This document shows positions 21,417-31,082 of a stretch of 64,000 nt of DNA, one piece after another (the first letter of the stretch is position 1; every line of letters starts with the position of its first letter). The stretch lies in the NCBI RefSeq assembly GCF_000247995.1, contig NZ_BAFE01000003.1, positions 62,001 through 126,000 of the forward strand. Direction: 5' to 3'. The translations under genes and the position numbers were made by a program. Source of the stretch: Mobilicoccus pelagius NBRC 104925. GTDB taxonomy: Bacteria; Actinomycetota; Actinomycetes; Actinomycetales; Dermatophilaceae. Below the pieces are notes generated by a model. The model had not been told where the DNA came from and made no database searches. It saw only the letters and a list, made by a program, of their open reading frames with translations.

Positions 21417-23146
21417 ATCTGCTCCGGGGCCTCCATGCCGAGGAGGTCGAGGCCTGTGACCATGACCTGGAGGGTGAGGGCGCACAGCGCGAGACGGCTC
21501 GCCCGCACCTCCTCGGAGTCGGCCTTGAGGACCGGGCAGTTCTCGTAGAAGCTCGAGAAGCTCTGGGCGAGCTCGAAGAGGTACGTGCACAGGCGGTGCG
21601 GCTCGTAGATCGCGCCGACCTGCGCGACCGTGCGACCGAACTCGAGGAGCCGCATGGCGAGCTCCCGCTCGGCCCGCTCGGTGAGCATGATCGGCGACGC
21701 CGCCGGGTCGGGCGCGGCCTCGATACCGCGGAAGATCGACCGGATGCGGGCCGCCGCGTACTGCAGGTACGGGCCCGTGTTGCCGGTCAGGGCGAGCATG
21801 CGGTCGAGGTCGAAGACGTAGTCCGAGTCGTGCGCGACGGAGAGGTCGGCATACTTGACGGCGCCGATGCCCACCTGGCGGGCGAGGTCGGCGCGGACGT
21901 CCTCGGGCAGCTCGGGCCGCGCCTCGTCCACGTACTTGCGGGCGTGGTCGACCGCCTCGTCGAGGAGGTACATGAGCCGCAGAGGCGCACCGGAGCGGGT
22001 CTTGAGGATCTTGCGGTCGTCACCGAGGACCGACCCGATCCTGACGTGGACGACCTCGACGTCCTCGGGCAGGTACCCCGCCCGGCGGGCCGTCTCGTAC
22101 ACCATCTCGAGGTGGAGGCTCTGGGTCACGCCGATGACGTAGAGGATGCGGTCGGCGTGGAGCTCCTCGATGCGATGCTTGACCGTGGCGACATCGGTCG
22201 TGCCGTAGCCATACCCGCCGTCGGACTTGCGGATGAACAGCGGCACCGGCCGGTCGTCGCGCCCGGTGAAACCGGGAAGGAAGACGACGAGCGCGCCGTC
22301 GTCCATCGTCGCGATGCCCTTGTCCTCGAGATCGGCGCAGATGCCGGGAAGCATGTCGTTGTAGGTCGACTCGCCCGCGAGGTCGGCGTCGGTGAGGGTG
22401 ACGCCGAGCTTGGCGTACACCTTGTTGAAGTACGACTTCGACAGGTCGTAGAGCCGATTCCACAGCCGCAGCGTCTCGGGGTCGCCCGCCTGGAGCTTGA
22501 CGACACGCGCGCGGGACCGCGTCGCGAAGTCGGGGTCGGAGTCGAACTTGACGCGGGCGGCCTGGTAGAAGGCGTTGGGGTCGGTCTCGACGACGTGCGC
22601 CTCGGGCGAGTCCTCGCCGACGTCGAGGAGGTGCTCGACGAGCATCCCGAACGGGGTGCCCCAGTCGCCGACATGGTTCTGGCGGACGACGTGGTGGCCG
22701 AGGTGTTCGAGGGTGCGGGCGAGACAGTCGCCGACGATCGTCGTGCGGAGGTGCCCGACGTGCATCTCCTTGGCGACGTTGGGGGCCGAGTAGTCGATCG
22801 GGATGTTCTGCCGCTCCTCGACGGGCACGCCGAGCCGCGGGTCCGCTGCGAGGTCGCCGACGAGGGAAGACAGCCACTCCTCGCGGAACGTGAGATTGAG
22901 GAAGCCCGGCCCGCTCACCTCGACCGAGGAGCACTCCTGCGACAGGTCGAGGTGGGAGACGATCTGCTGGGCGAGGTCACGTGGCTTCGCACCCGCCTTC
23001 TTGGCGAGCGCGAGCGCGGCGTTGACCTGCACGTCGGCGTATTGACTGGGTCGCAGCACGGGGTCGGCGTCGCGGTAGGCGTCGCCGAGCGCCTCGGCGA
23101 TCGCAGCGGAGACCTTGGGGGCGATGACGTCGACCGGAGCAACCAT
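21413..23146 (-). CDS. argS: Arginyl-tRNA synthetase
   Basis: Class I synthetase charging tRNA-Arg. It has 577 residues from the ATG at 23144-23146. Family features: N-terminal additional domain (SGPGFLNLTF), the HIGH-type HVGH (129-132) in SAPNVAKEMHVGHLRTT, a core ending in KILKTRSG, and the C-terminal DALR domain. No ribosome-binding site precedes the ATG; instead TAGACT ends 7 bases upstream, as in leaderless actinobacterial mRNAs. A tRNA-Arg(CCG) lies about 155 bases away on the opposite strand. Downstream it is coupled to the ArgS-like gene. Confidence 0.97.
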   Translation of the reverse strand: MVAPVDVIAPKVSAAIAEALGDAYRDADPVLRPSQYADVQVNAALALAKKAGAKPRDLAQQIVSHLDLSQECSSVEVSGPGFLNLTFREEWLSSLVGDLAADPRLGVPVEERQNIPIDYSAPNVAKEMHVGHLRTTIVGDCLARTLEHLGHHVVRQNHVGDWGTPFGMLVEHLLDVGEDSPEAHVVETDPNAFYQAARVKFDSDPDFATRSRARVVKLQAGDPETLRLWNRLYDLSKSYFNKVYAKLGVTLTDADLAGESTYNDMLPGICADLEDKGIATMDDGALVVFLPGFTGRDDRPVPLFIRKSDGGYGYGTTDVATVKHRIEELHADRILYVIGVTQSLHLEMVYETARRAGYLPEDVEVVHVRIGSVLGDDRKILKTRSGAPLRLMYLLDEAVDHARKYVDEARPELPEDVRADLARQVGIGAVKYADLSVAHDSDYVFDLDRMLALTGNTGPYLQYAAARIRSIFRGIEAAPDPAASPIMLTERAERELAMRLLEFGRTVAQVGAIYEPHRLCTYLFELAQSFSSFYENCPVLKADSEEVRASRLALCALTLQVMVTGLDLLGMEAPEQM

Positions 23147-23153
23147 GGACACG

Positions 23154-23159
23154 AGTCTA
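23154..23159 (-). promoter_or_regulatory. -10 box for leaderless argS transcript
   Basis: TAGACT on the minus strand ends 7 bases before the argS ATG. It is identical in sequence and spacing to the box before sua5. Confidence 0.55.
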
Positions 23160-23240
23160 GAGCCCCACACCGGCACCCCCGGGCGCCCGTCACGCGGCGC
23201 ACCCTCCCCGACACCCGACGGGTCTCTCGACCCCGAGCGG

Positions 23241-23269
23241 TGAGGATCACCCCAGGAGGCTGATACTCT
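23241..23269 (+). promoter_or_regulatory. Candidate tRNA-Arg promoter
   Basis: TACTCT (23264-23269) is a good -10 box about 30 bases before the tRNA. TGAGGA (23241-23246) lies 17 bases upstream as a weak -35. Confidence 0.4.
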
Positions 23270-23300
23270 GCTTCGGTGCCGCGGGGCAGATACCCCGCGT

Positions 23301-23375
23301 GCCCCCGTAGCTCAGGGGATAGAGCACCGCCCTCCGGAGGCGGGAGCGCAGGTTCGAATCCTGCCGGGGGCGCCA
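23301..23375 (+). tRNA. tRNA-Arg (anticodon CCG), CCA encoded
   Basis: A full cloverleaf can be drawn. The acceptor stem GCCCCCG (23301-23307) pairs with CGGGGGC (23365-23371), the discriminator is G, and CCA follows at 23373-23375. The D arm is GCTC...GAGC. The anticodon stem CCGCC/GGCGG encloses the loop CTCCGGA, giving anticodon CCG, which reads the CGG codon. The T arm contains GGTTCGAATCC. Its place beside argS is typical of actinobacteria. Confidence 0.97.
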
Positions 23376-23415
23376 TGTGAAAGGGCGTCGCGCATCGCGC
23401 GACGCCCTTTCACAT
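23375..23415 (+). terminator. Hairpin after tRNA-Arg
   Basis: Perfect 18-bp inverted repeat, 23375-23392 with 23398-23415, and a 5-nt loop, starting at the final A of the tRNA CCA. Confidence 0.85.
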
Positions 23416-23653
23416 GCTCGGGCGGCCCACACGCCTCGCCCGTGTCACACCCCGTGCCTCGCCCGGGGCGCCTCCACCGACGCCGGGCGATCACACCCCC
23501 TGCGTCCCACTGTGACCCGTTCGTCCGCGGCGACTCCCCAGGCCCCGCCTGCCACGGGACTACCGTGGTCGCGTTCCTGGGGCGTCGACCGTCGGCCGCG
23601 TTCCCGGACATCCCCCTGGCCACGCGCCACGAGCGCCCGAGAGGAAGTGTGCG

Positions 23654-25654
23654 ATGCCCGCACGGACACCCACGAGCCCGACCGTCCCACGCCCCCCGGG
23701 CCTCCGCGAACTCACGATGCGCGGAGTGATCATCGGCGGGATCATCACCCTCGTCTTCACCGCCGCGAACGTCTACCTCGGCCTCAAGGTCGGCCTCACG
23801 TTCGCGACGTCGATCCCCGCCGCGGTCATCTCGATGGCCGTCCTGCGGTTCTTCAAGAACCACAGCATCGTCGAGAACAACATCGTCCAGACGATCGCGT
23901 CGGCCGCGGGCACGCTCTCGGCGATCATCTTCGTCCTCCCCGGCCTCGTCATGCTCGGCTACTGGACGGGATTCCCGTACTGGACGACCGCGAGCGTCTG
24001 CTTCTTCGGCGGCGTGCTCGGCGTCATGTACTCCATCCCCCTGCGCCGGGCACTCGTCACCGGCTCCGACCTCCCCTATCCCGAGGGCGTCGCCGCCGCC
24101 GAGGTGCTCCGCGCCGGTGACTCCACCGAGGGCGCCGAGGAGAACAAGCGGGGCCTCAACGTCATCACCGCGGGCGCGATCGGCTCCGCCGGCTACCTCC
24201 TGCTCGCCAAGCTCAAGCTCGTCACGGAGAGCGTCGGCAAGGCGTTCCGTGTCGGTTCCGGCGGTACGATGATCGGCTCGAGCCTCTCCCTCGCCCTCAT
24301 CGGCGTCGGCCACCTCGTCGGCATCGCCGTCGGCCTCGCGATGGTCGTCGGCCTCGTCATCTCCTGGGGCGTGCTCCTGCCGATGCGCACCTCGGGCATG
24401 ATCGGCGGCGGTCAGGAACTCGCCGACGTCGTCGAGACGGTCTTCAAGAACGACGTCCGCCTCATCGGCGCGGGCGCCATGGGCGTCGCCGCCGTGTGGA
24501 CGCTCCTCAAGATCATCGGCCCCATCCTCACCGGCATCAAGGACGCCCTCGCCTCGACGAACGCCCGCGCCGCCGGCCAGGAGGTCGACATCACCGAGCG
24601 CGACCTGTCGATCAAGGTCGTCGCCGGCGTCACCCTCGCCTCGATGCTGCCCATCGGCGCATTGCTCTGGCTGTTCACCCGCGGCACGCCCCTCGAGGGC
24701 AACTCGGCCGGGCTCGTCATCACGTCGATCCTCTACGTACTCCTCGTCGGCCTCTTCGTCGCGTCCGTCTGCGGGTACATGGCCGGTCTCATCGGCGCGT
24801 CCAACTCGCCCATCTCCGGCGTCGGCATCATCGTCGCCGTCACCGCGGCCCTCCTCATCAAGGCCGTCCACGGCGCCGGCACCGGCGACATGACCGAGGC
24901 GCTCGTCGCCTACACGCTGTTCACCACCGCCGTCGTCTTCGGCGTCGCGACGATCAGCAACGACAACCTCCAGGACCTCAAGACCGGCCAGCTCGTCGGC
25001 GCCACCCCGTGGAAGCAGCAGGTCGCCCTCGTCATCGGTGTCGCGTTCGGCTCCCTCGCCATCCCCCCGATCCTCCAGGTGATGAACACGAGCTTCGGCT
25101 TCGCGGGTGCCCCCGGCGCCGGCAAGGACGCACTCGCCGCGCCGCAGGCCTCCCTCATCTCCACCCTCGCCAAGGGCGTCCTCGGCGGCGGGCTCGACTG
25201 GGGCCTCATCGGCCTCGGCGCGATGATCGGCGCGGTCGTCGTCCTCGTCGACGAGGTCCTGCGCAGGACGACGAGGCGTTACGCCCTGCCGCCGCTCGCC
25301 GTCGGCATGGGCATGTACCTGCCCATCGACCTCACGCTCATGATCCCCACCGGCGCCGTCCTCGGCCTCCTCTACGACCGGTGGGCCGGTCGCCGCGCCA
25401 ACCCCGAGTCGGCCAAGCGCCTCGGCGTCCTCCTCGCCACCGGCCTCATCGTCGGCGAAAGCCTCTTCGGCGTCTTCTTCGCCGGCCTCGTCGCCGCCAC
25501 CGGCGACGAGGCGCCGCTCGCGGTCATGGGCGACGGGTTCACCGGGATCGCCGACGTCGCCGGCATCGTCGTCTTCGCCGGCATCCTCCTCGGGCTGTAC
25601 TCCTGGGTGCGGCGTCTCGCCGCCGCCGCGGACGGGGTGCGGGCCCGCGCCTGA
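23654..25654 (+). CDS. OPT-family oligopeptide or metal-chelate transporter
   Basis: A 666-residue polytopic membrane protein of the oligopeptide transporter (OPT) superfamily, which imports small peptides or metal chelates with protons. About 14-16 hydrophobic segments are visible. Recognisable patterns are TMRGVIIGGIITLVFTAANV, YLGLKVGLTFATSIPAAVIS, the NIVQTIASAAGT segment and the GSDLPYPEGVAAAEVLRAGD motif typical of bacterial OPT proteins. The ATG has AGGA nine bases upstream. It is followed by a repeat-containing hairpin. No peptidase or regulator lies beside it, so the substrate is unknown. Confidence 0.9.
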   Translation: MPARTPTSPTVPRPPGLRELTMRGVIIGGIITLVFTAANVYLGLKVGLTFATSIPAAVISMAVLRFFKNHSIVENNIVQTIASAAGTLSAIIFVLPGLVMLGYWTGFPYWTTASVCFFGGVLGVMYSIPLRRALVTGSDLPYPEGVAAAEVLRAGDSTEGAEENKRGLNVITAGAIGSAGYLLLAKLKLVTESVGKAFRVGSGGTMIGSSLSLALIGVGHLVGIAVGLAMVVGLVISWGVLLPMRTSGMIGGGQELADVVETVFKNDVRLIGAGAMGVAAVWTLLKIIGPILTGIKDALASTNARAAGQEVDITERDLSIKVVAGVTLASMLPIGALLWLFTRGTPLEGNSAGLVITSILYVLLVGLFVASVCGYMAGLIGASNSPISGVGIIVAVTAALLIKAVHGAGTGDMTEALVAYTLFTTAVVFGVATISNDNLQDLKTGQLVGATPWKQQVALVIGVAFGSLAIPPILQVMNTSFGFAGAPGAGKDALAAPQASLISTLAKGVLGGGLDWGLIGLGAMIGAVVVLVDEVLRRTTRRYALPPLAVGMGMYLPIDLTLMIPTGAVLGLLYDRWAGRRANPESAKRLGVLLATGLIVGESLFGVFFAGLVAATGDEAPLAVMGDGFTGIADVAGIVVFAGILLGLYSWVRRLAAAADGVRARA

Positions 25655-25693
25655 CCCCGGGCCACACGGCCCACGTCGCGCGATGCGCCCGGG

Positions 25694-25747
25694 CACCACG
25701 ACGACCGGAGGGCGGCGGGTCACCACGACGACCGGAGGGCGGCGGGT
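25694..25747. repeat. 27-bp tandem duplication
   Basis: Two perfect copies of a 27-base unit at 25694-25720 and 25721-25747, with 9-10 bases of a third, directly after the OPT transporter. The second copy supplies the left arm of the terminator hairpin. Confidence 0.9.
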
Positions 25748-25769
25748 CACCACGACCCGGCGCCCTCCG
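25733..25769 (+). terminator. Hairpin after OPT transporter
   Basis: 15-bp inverted repeat with one mismatch, 25733-25747 with 25755-25769, and a 7-nt loop. Its left arm lies in a duplicated 27-bp unit. Confidence 0.6.
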
Positions 25770-25860
25770 TCGCGTCCGGACCGTGCGCGTGGGATCCGGG
25801 CGGGATCGGGGGATCGGGCGGGGATCGAGGATCGGGACGGTCGAGGACGCGGAGGTCGAC

Positions 25861-25866
25861 TACCGT
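25861..25866 (+). promoter_or_regulatory. -10 box for leaderless SDR gene
   Basis: TACCGT ends 7 bases before the GTG of the next gene, and no ribosome-binding site is visible. Confidence 0.4.
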
Positions 25867-25873
25867 CCCCGGC

Positions 25874-26794
25874 GTGAGCACCTCCAACCCCGCCCGCACG
25901 GCGAGTCCCGACCCCGGCCACCCCGGCCCCACGTCCACCTCCGGCGCCCGCCACGAGGAGGGCCCCACGGTCCTCGTCGCGGGGTGCGGCGACCTCGGCA
26001 CCGAGGTCGCCCTCCGCCTCGCAGCTCGCGGCGAGCACGTCCTCGGACTGCGACGGAACACCGACGTCCTCCCCTCGAGGATCGACGGCCTCCCGGTGGA
26101 CCTCACGACCGACGTCCCCGACCTGCCACCGGGTTCCTACGACCGGCTCGCCGTCGTCCTCACCGCGGACGGGCGCGACGCGGAGGCGTACCGGGAGACG
26201 TACGTCGGTGGACTCCGCCGCGTGCTCGAGGCTCTGCAGGTCCGCGGCGTGACGTCCGAGCGGGCCGTCCTCGTCTCTTCCACGGGCGTGTACGGCGACA
26301 CGACGGGCGAGCTCACCGAGGCCTCCCCCGTCGCCCCCACGCGCGCCACGCACGAGGTGCTCCTCGAGGCCGAGGCGCTCTTCGCCCGCACGCTCCCCCA
26401 TGGCACCGTGCTCCGTCTCTCCGGCCTCTACGGGCCCGGGCGGTCGCGCTTCGTCGAGAAGGCCCGCCGCGGGGAGGTCGAGGACTCGTGGACCAACCGC
26501 ATCCACCGCGACGACGCCGCCGCTGCGATCGTCCATCTCCTCACCGACGCCGACTCCCCCGCACCGCTGCACCTCGGCTCCGACCGCCTGCCCGCCCACG
26601 CCCTCGACGTCGCCGACGAGGTCCGCGCTCTCCTCGGACTGCCACCGCACCCCGACCGTCCGCGGGTCGGCGAGGACGACGGGCGGCGCCTCGTGTCCGA
26701 CGCGCTCGCCGCCACGGGTTTCGCGTTCACGTACCCGACGTACCGGGAGGGCTACGCCGCCGTCCTCGGCGGACACGGCCGACGCCACCCCTGA
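25874..26794 (+). CDS. Atypical SDR / NAD(P)-dependent epimerase-like protein
   Basis: A 306-residue extended Rossmann protein with the cofactor loop VLVAGCGDLGTEVALRLAARG shortened to GCGDLGTE at about 37-44. The SSTGVYGD and LRLSGLYGPGR segments are those of nucleoside-sugar epimerase-like (YeeZ-type) proteins. The usual catalytic Tyr-x-x-x-Lys is not evident (a THEVLLE segment is found there), so enzymatic activity is uncertain. The first 30 residues are a disordered Pro/Ser/Thr leader. The GTG start fits a leaderless promoter. Neighbours are the OPT transporter and kgd, neither of which suggests a pathway. Confidence 0.8.
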   Translation: MSTSNPARTASPDPGHPGPTSTSGARHEEGPTVLVAGCGDLGTEVALRLAARGEHVLGLRRNTDVLPSRIDGLPVDLTTDVPDLPPGSYDRLAVVLTADGRDAEAYRETYVGGLRRVLEALQVRGVTSERAVLVSSTGVYGDTTGELTEASPVAPTRATHEVLLEAEALFARTLPHGTVLRLSGLYGPGRSRFVEKARRGEVEDSWTNRIHRDDAAAAIVHLLTDADSPAPLHLGSDRLPAHALDVADEVRALLGLPPHPDRPRVGEDDGRRLVSDALAATGFAFTYPTYREGYAAVLGGHGRRHP

Positions 26795-27122
26795 GGCGGG
26801 CGGCGCCCCTGTCGAGGCGCGCCGGTGGGTCCGTCGCCGACACCTCCCCCGGCCCTCCGGCGGGCCCGTCGACGCGTGTCGCGACGGGCCCACCTGCGCG
26901 TGTCACCGCCGGGCCGGAACGTCCGTGTCGCCGCGTCCCCGACGCCGTGGTGGAATCCGGTGGCGGACCCGCACCCCTGGCCACGATCCCCACATGTACC
27001 CTGATCGGGGTATGTCCTCGCTGCGTCAAGATGTCGTCACCGCGTCTCGTCGACGCCCGGCGTCGACGGACGTCGCGGGGCTCAGCCGTCACAGTCGACG
27101 TACGAAAGAGGCGTGAACTCCC
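26795..27122. other. Intergenic region before kgd
   Basis: About 330 bases with no credible gene. It should contain the kgd promoter; an imperfect ACATGTACCC/GGGGTATGT dyad at about 26992-27015 is the only structure I notice. Confidence 0.4.
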
Positions 27123-30100
27123 GTGACCGACAAGCCCTCAAGCGACCCCCTGGCGGCGTTCGGCCCCAATCAGTGGTTGGTGGACGAGCTCTACGAGCAG
27201 TACCTCGAGGACAAGCACTCCGTCGACGAGGCCTGGTGGGACTTCTTCGCGGACTACAAGCCCGGCCGCCCGCGCAGCGGCGGCGACGCGGCCCCCGCGC
27301 AGAAGGCCTCCGCCGAGAAGCCCGCCGCCCAGAAGCCCTCGTCCCCCGACTCGGCGAAGGCCGCGAGGAAGGACACCGGCGGCGACGACGGCGCGACGAA
27401 GAAGCCGACGGCGTCCTCCGACAGCGAGAAGGCCGACAAGGCCCCCGGTGGGGAGAAGACGAAGACGGGCTCCGGTCAGAGGACGACGGAGACCGGCGAC
27501 CGCAGCGCCGACAAGAAGCAGGCCGACACCCGCGCCAACGCCGACACCGGCGCCGAGGCCAAGGCCGTCAACGCCGCCGCCCACGAGACGAGCCCCGCGG
27601 CACCCATGCCCGGCTCCGGCGACGAGAAGTCCGAACCCATGACACGGCAGATGCCGACCTCCCGGGACACCCCCTCCGTCAAGGCCTCCACCGTCAACGC
27701 CGAGCCCGACGTCGAGAAGCTCCGCGGCCCCGCCGCGCGCATCGTCACCAACATGGACGCGAGCCTCGAGGTGCCCACCGCCACCTCCGTGCGCTCCATG
27801 CCGGCCAAGGCCCTCATCGACAACCGCATCGCCATCAACGAGCACCTGCGGCGCAACCGCGGCGGCAAGGTGAGCTTCACCCACCTCATCGGGTACGCCA
27901 CCGTCAAGGCCCTCAAGGCCATGCCGGAGATGAACTACAGCTTCGACGTCGTCGACGGCAAGCCGTCCGTCGTCAAGCCCGCGCACGTCAACTTCGGCAT
28001 CGCGATCGACCTGCCCAGGCCCGACGGCACCCGCTCCCTCGTCGTCCCCTCGGTCAAGGCCGCCGAACAGCTCGACTTCTTCGGATTCTGGAGCGCCTAC
28101 GAGGACCTCGTGCGCCGCGCCCGCGACAACAAGCTCACGATCGACGACTTCGCGGGCACGACGATCTCCCTCACCAACCCGGGCACGATCGGCACCGTCC
28201 ACTCCGTGCCGCGCCTCATGAAGGGCCAGGGCGCCATCATCGGCGTCGGCGCGATGGATTATCCCGCCGAGTGGCAGGGCGCGAGCACCGAGACGATCAA
28301 CCGTCAGGCCATCAGCAAGACGATGACCCTGACGAGCACGTACGACCACCGCATCATCCAGGGCGCCGGCTCCGGCGACTTCCTCCGGATGATCCACCGC
28401 TACCTCCTCGGCGAGGACGGCTTCTACGACGAGATCTACGCGTCGCTGCGCATCCCGTACGAGCCCATCCGCTGGAGCCAGGACGTCTCCACGAGCCACG
28501 ACGACGACCTCTCCAAGTCGGTCCGCGTCCAGCAGCTCATCCACGCCTACCGCGTGCGCGGCCACCTGCTCGCCGACACCGACCCGCTCGAGTACCGCCA
28601 GCGTCGTCACCCCGACCTGCAGCTCTCGACGCACGGCCTGTCGATCTGGGACCTCGACCGCGAGTTCCCGACCGGCGGCTTCGGCGGCAAGCCCATGATG
28701 ACGCTGCGCGCGATGCTCGGCGTGCTCCAGGACTCCTACTGCCGCACCGTGGGCGTCGAGTACATGCACATCCAGGACCCGGAGCAGCGCCACTGGATGC
28801 AGGAGAAGGTCGAGGTCCCCGCCCAGCGCGTCGGCCGCGACGAGCAGATGCGCATCCTCCGCCGCCTCAACGCCGCGGAGGCCTTCGAGACCTTCCTCCA
28901 GACGAAGTTCGTCGGACAGAAGCGCTTCAGCCTCGAGGGTGGCGAGTCCACCATCGCCGCTCTCGACGAGGTCCTCCTCTCCGCCGCCCAGGACGGCATG
29001 GAGGAGGTCTGCATCGGCATGCCGCACCGCGGACGCCTCAACGTCCTCGCGAACATCGCCGGCAAGAGCTACGGCCAGATCTTCCGCGAGTTCGAAGGTA
29101 CGCAGGACCCGCGCAGCGTCCAGGGCTCCGGCGACGTCAAGTACCACCTCGGCACCGAGGGCGAGTTCGTCGGCGAGAACGGCGAGAAGACGAAGGTCTA
29201 CCTCGCGGCCAACCCCAGCCACCTCGAGGCCGTCAACCCCGTCCTCGAGGGCATCGTCCGCGCCAAGCAGGACCGTCTCGACCTCCACGGCGAGGCGTTC
29301 ACCGTCCTGCCAATCCTCCTCCACGGTGACGCGGCCTTCGCCGGCCAGGGCGTCGTCCTCGAGACCCTGCAGCTCTCACAGCTGCGCGGCTACCGCACCG
29401 GCGGCACGATCCACGTCATCGTCAACAACCAGGTCGGCTTCACCACCGCGCCCGCGTCCTCGCGCAGCTCGGTATATTCCTCCGACACGGCCCGCACGAT
29501 CCAGGCGCCGATCTTCCATGTCAACGGCGACGACCCCGAGGCCGTCGTGCGCGTCGCCCGCATCGCCTACGAGTACCGCCAGACGTTCGCCAAGGACGTC
29601 GTCATCGACCTCGTCTGCTACCGCCGCCGCGGCCACAACGAGGGCGACGACCCGTCGATGACGCAGCCGCTCATGTACCACCTCATCGAGGCGAAGCGCA
29701 GCGTCCGCAAGCTCTACACCGAGGCACTCATCGGCCGCGGCGACATCACCCCCGAGGACGCGGCCGCCGCGCTCAAGGACTACCAGTCCCGCCTCGAGAA
29801 GGTGTTCGTCGAGACCCGCGAGGCCACCAAGGGCCAGACGACCGCGGGCAACGAGGGCGCCGGCCTCGAGCGTCCGGAGGCACAGGAGCAGGACGACCGC
29901 ACCCCGGGCCGTCGCGTCGCCACCGCGATCGACAAGGAGCTCCTCGAGCGCCTCGGTGACGCGTGGACGAACTACCCCGAGGGCTTCACCGTCCACAAGA
30001 AGCTCGCGAAGATGCTCGAGAAGCGCACCGAGATGACCCGCTCCGGCGGCATCGACTGGGCGATGGGCGAGCTCCTCGCGTTCGGCTCCCTCCTCACCGA

Positions 30101-31082
30101 GGGCACCCCGGTGCGTCTCGCCGGGCAGGACTCCCGTCGAGGCACGTTCACCCAGCGCCACGCGGTCCTCATCGACCGCGAGACGGCGGAGGAGTGGACC
30201 CCGCTGCTCTACCTCGGCGACCAGGCGCGTTTCTGGGCCTACGACTCGCTCCTCAGCGAGTACGCGGCCATGGGCTTCGAGTACGGCTATTCCGTCGAGC
30301 GTCCCGACGCCCTCGTCTGCTGGGAGGCGCAGTTCGGTGACTTCGCCAACGGCGCCCAGACGATGATCGACGAGTTCATCTCGAGCTCCGAACAGAAGTG
30401 GAACCAGCGCAGCTCCGTGGTCCTGCTCCTCCCCCACGGGTACGAGGGCCAGGGACCGGACCACAGCTCGGCCCGCATCGAGCGGTACCTGCAGCTCTGC
30501 GCGCAGGACAACATGACCGTGGCGTACCCGAGCACCCCGGCGAGCCACTTCCACCTGCTGCGTCGCCAGGCCTACGCCCGTCCGCGCAAGCCGCTCATCG
30601 TGTTCACCCCGAAGCAGCTCCTCCGCCTCAAGGCGGCCACGAGCAGCGTCGAGGACTTCACGACCGGCACCTTCCAGCCGGTGCTCGCCGACCACACGAA
30701 CCCGTCGCCCGACAAGGTCGACCGCGTCATCCTCGCCTCGAGCCGGGTCGTCTTCGACCTCGAGGCGGAGCGTGAGAACCGCGGCGACGAGGCCACCGCG
30801 ATCGTTCGCGTCGAGCAGCTCTACCCGCTGCCCGCCGACGAGATCGCCGAGGCCGTGGGTCGGTACCCGAACGCCGAGCTGTACTGGGTGCAGGACGAGC
30901 CCCGCAACCAGGGTGCGTGGCCGTTCATGGCACTGAACCTGCCGCAGGCCCTCGCCGAGCGCGGGGAGGAGCGCAAGCTCCACCTCGTCTCCCGGCCCGA
31001 GTCGGCCGCTCCCTCCACGGGATCGGCCAAGACGCACAAGGCGCAGGAGGCCGAGCTCATGAAGCAGGCCTTCGACCGCTGA
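27123..31082 (+). CDS. kgd: 2-oxoglutarate dehydrogenase E1 with fused acyltransferase domain (OdhA/Kgd)
   Basis: TCA-cycle enzyme of 1319 residues, the actinobacterial form in which a lipoyl-free E2-like domain is fused before a ThDP-dependent E1. Order: N-terminal E1 leader (NQWLVDELYEQYLEDKHSVD), a Lys/Ala/Pro/Thr-rich linker (about 45-185), acyltransferase domain with catalytic His409 in TYDHRIIQGAGSGDF, then the E1 domains with GMPHRGRLNVLANI, the ThDP loop GDAAFAGQG (about D736) and IHVIVNNQVGFTT. In corynebacteria and mycobacteria it works with a pyruvate dehydrogenase E2 (AceF) and Lpd and is inhibited by an FHA protein; none of these lies nearby. The start is the GTG at 27123. Confidence 0.97.
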   Translation: MTDKPSSDPLAAFGPNQWLVDELYEQYLEDKHSVDEAWWDFFADYKPGRPRSGGDAAPAQKASAEKPAAQKPSSPDSAKAARKDTGGDDGATKKPTASSDSEKADKAPGGEKTKTGSGQRTTETGDRSADKKQADTRANADTGAEAKAVNAAAHETSPAAPMPGSGDEKSEPMTRQMPTSRDTPSVKASTVNAEPDVEKLRGPAARIVTNMDASLEVPTATSVRSMPAKALIDNRIAINEHLRRNRGGKVSFTHLIGYATVKALKAMPEMNYSFDVVDGKPSVVKPAHVNFGIAIDLPRPDGTRSLVVPSVKAAEQLDFFGFWSAYEDLVRRARDNKLTIDDFAGTTISLTNPGTIGTVHSVPRLMKGQGAIIGVGAMDYPAEWQGASTETINRQAISKTMTLTSTYDHRIIQGAGSGDFLRMIHRYLLGEDGFYDEIYASLRIPYEPIRWSQDVSTSHDDDLSKSVRVQQLIHAYRVRGHLLADTDPLEYRQRRHPDLQLSTHGLSIWDLDREFPTGGFGGKPMMTLRAMLGVLQDSYCRTVGVEYMHIQDPEQRHWMQEKVEVPAQRVGRDEQMRILRRLNAAEAFETFLQTKFVGQKRFSLEGGESTIAALDEVLLSAAQDGMEEVCIGMPHRGRLNVLANIAGKSYGQIFREFEGTQDPRSVQGSGDVKYHLGTEGEFVGENGEKTKVYLAANPSHLEAVNPVLEGIVRAKQDRLDLHGEAFTVLPILLHGDAAFAGQGVVLETLQLSQLRGYRTGGTIHVIVNNQVGFTTAPASSRSSVYSSDTARTIQAPIFHVNGDDPEAVVRVARIAYEYRQTFAKDVVIDLVCYRRRGHNEGDDPSMTQPLMYHLIEAKRSVRKLYTEALIGRGDITPEDAAAALKDYQSRLEKVFVETREATKGQTTAGNEGAGLERPEAQEQDDRTPGRRVATAIDKELLERLGDAWTNYPEGFTVHKKLAKMLEKRTEMTRSGGIDWAMGELLAFGSLLTEGTPVRLAGQDSRRGTFTQRHAVLIDRETAEEWTPLLYLGDQARFWAYDSLLSEYAAMGFEYGYSVERPDALVCWEAQFGDFANGAQTMIDEFISSSEQKWNQRSSVVLLLPHGYEGQGPDHSSARIERYLQLCAQDNMTVAYPSTPASHFHLLRRQAYARPRKPLIVFTPKQLLRLKAATSSVEDFTTGTFQPVLADHTNPSPDKVDRVILASSRVVFDLEAERENRGDEATAIVRVEQLYPLPADEIAEAVGRYPNAELYWVQDEPRNQGAWPFMALNLPQALAERGEERKLHLVSRPESAAPSTGSAKTHKAQEAELMKQAFDR

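Noticed and set aside
23312-26893. 1193-codon minus-strand frame
   Set aside because: Antisense to the OPT transporter and SDR genes; composition is Glu/Asp/Arg/Gly noise typical of opposite-strand frames in high-GC DNA.
26992-27015. Dyad before kgd as a regulator operator
   Set aside because: The repeat is imperfect and short, and no known regulator motif matches it; kept only as a note.
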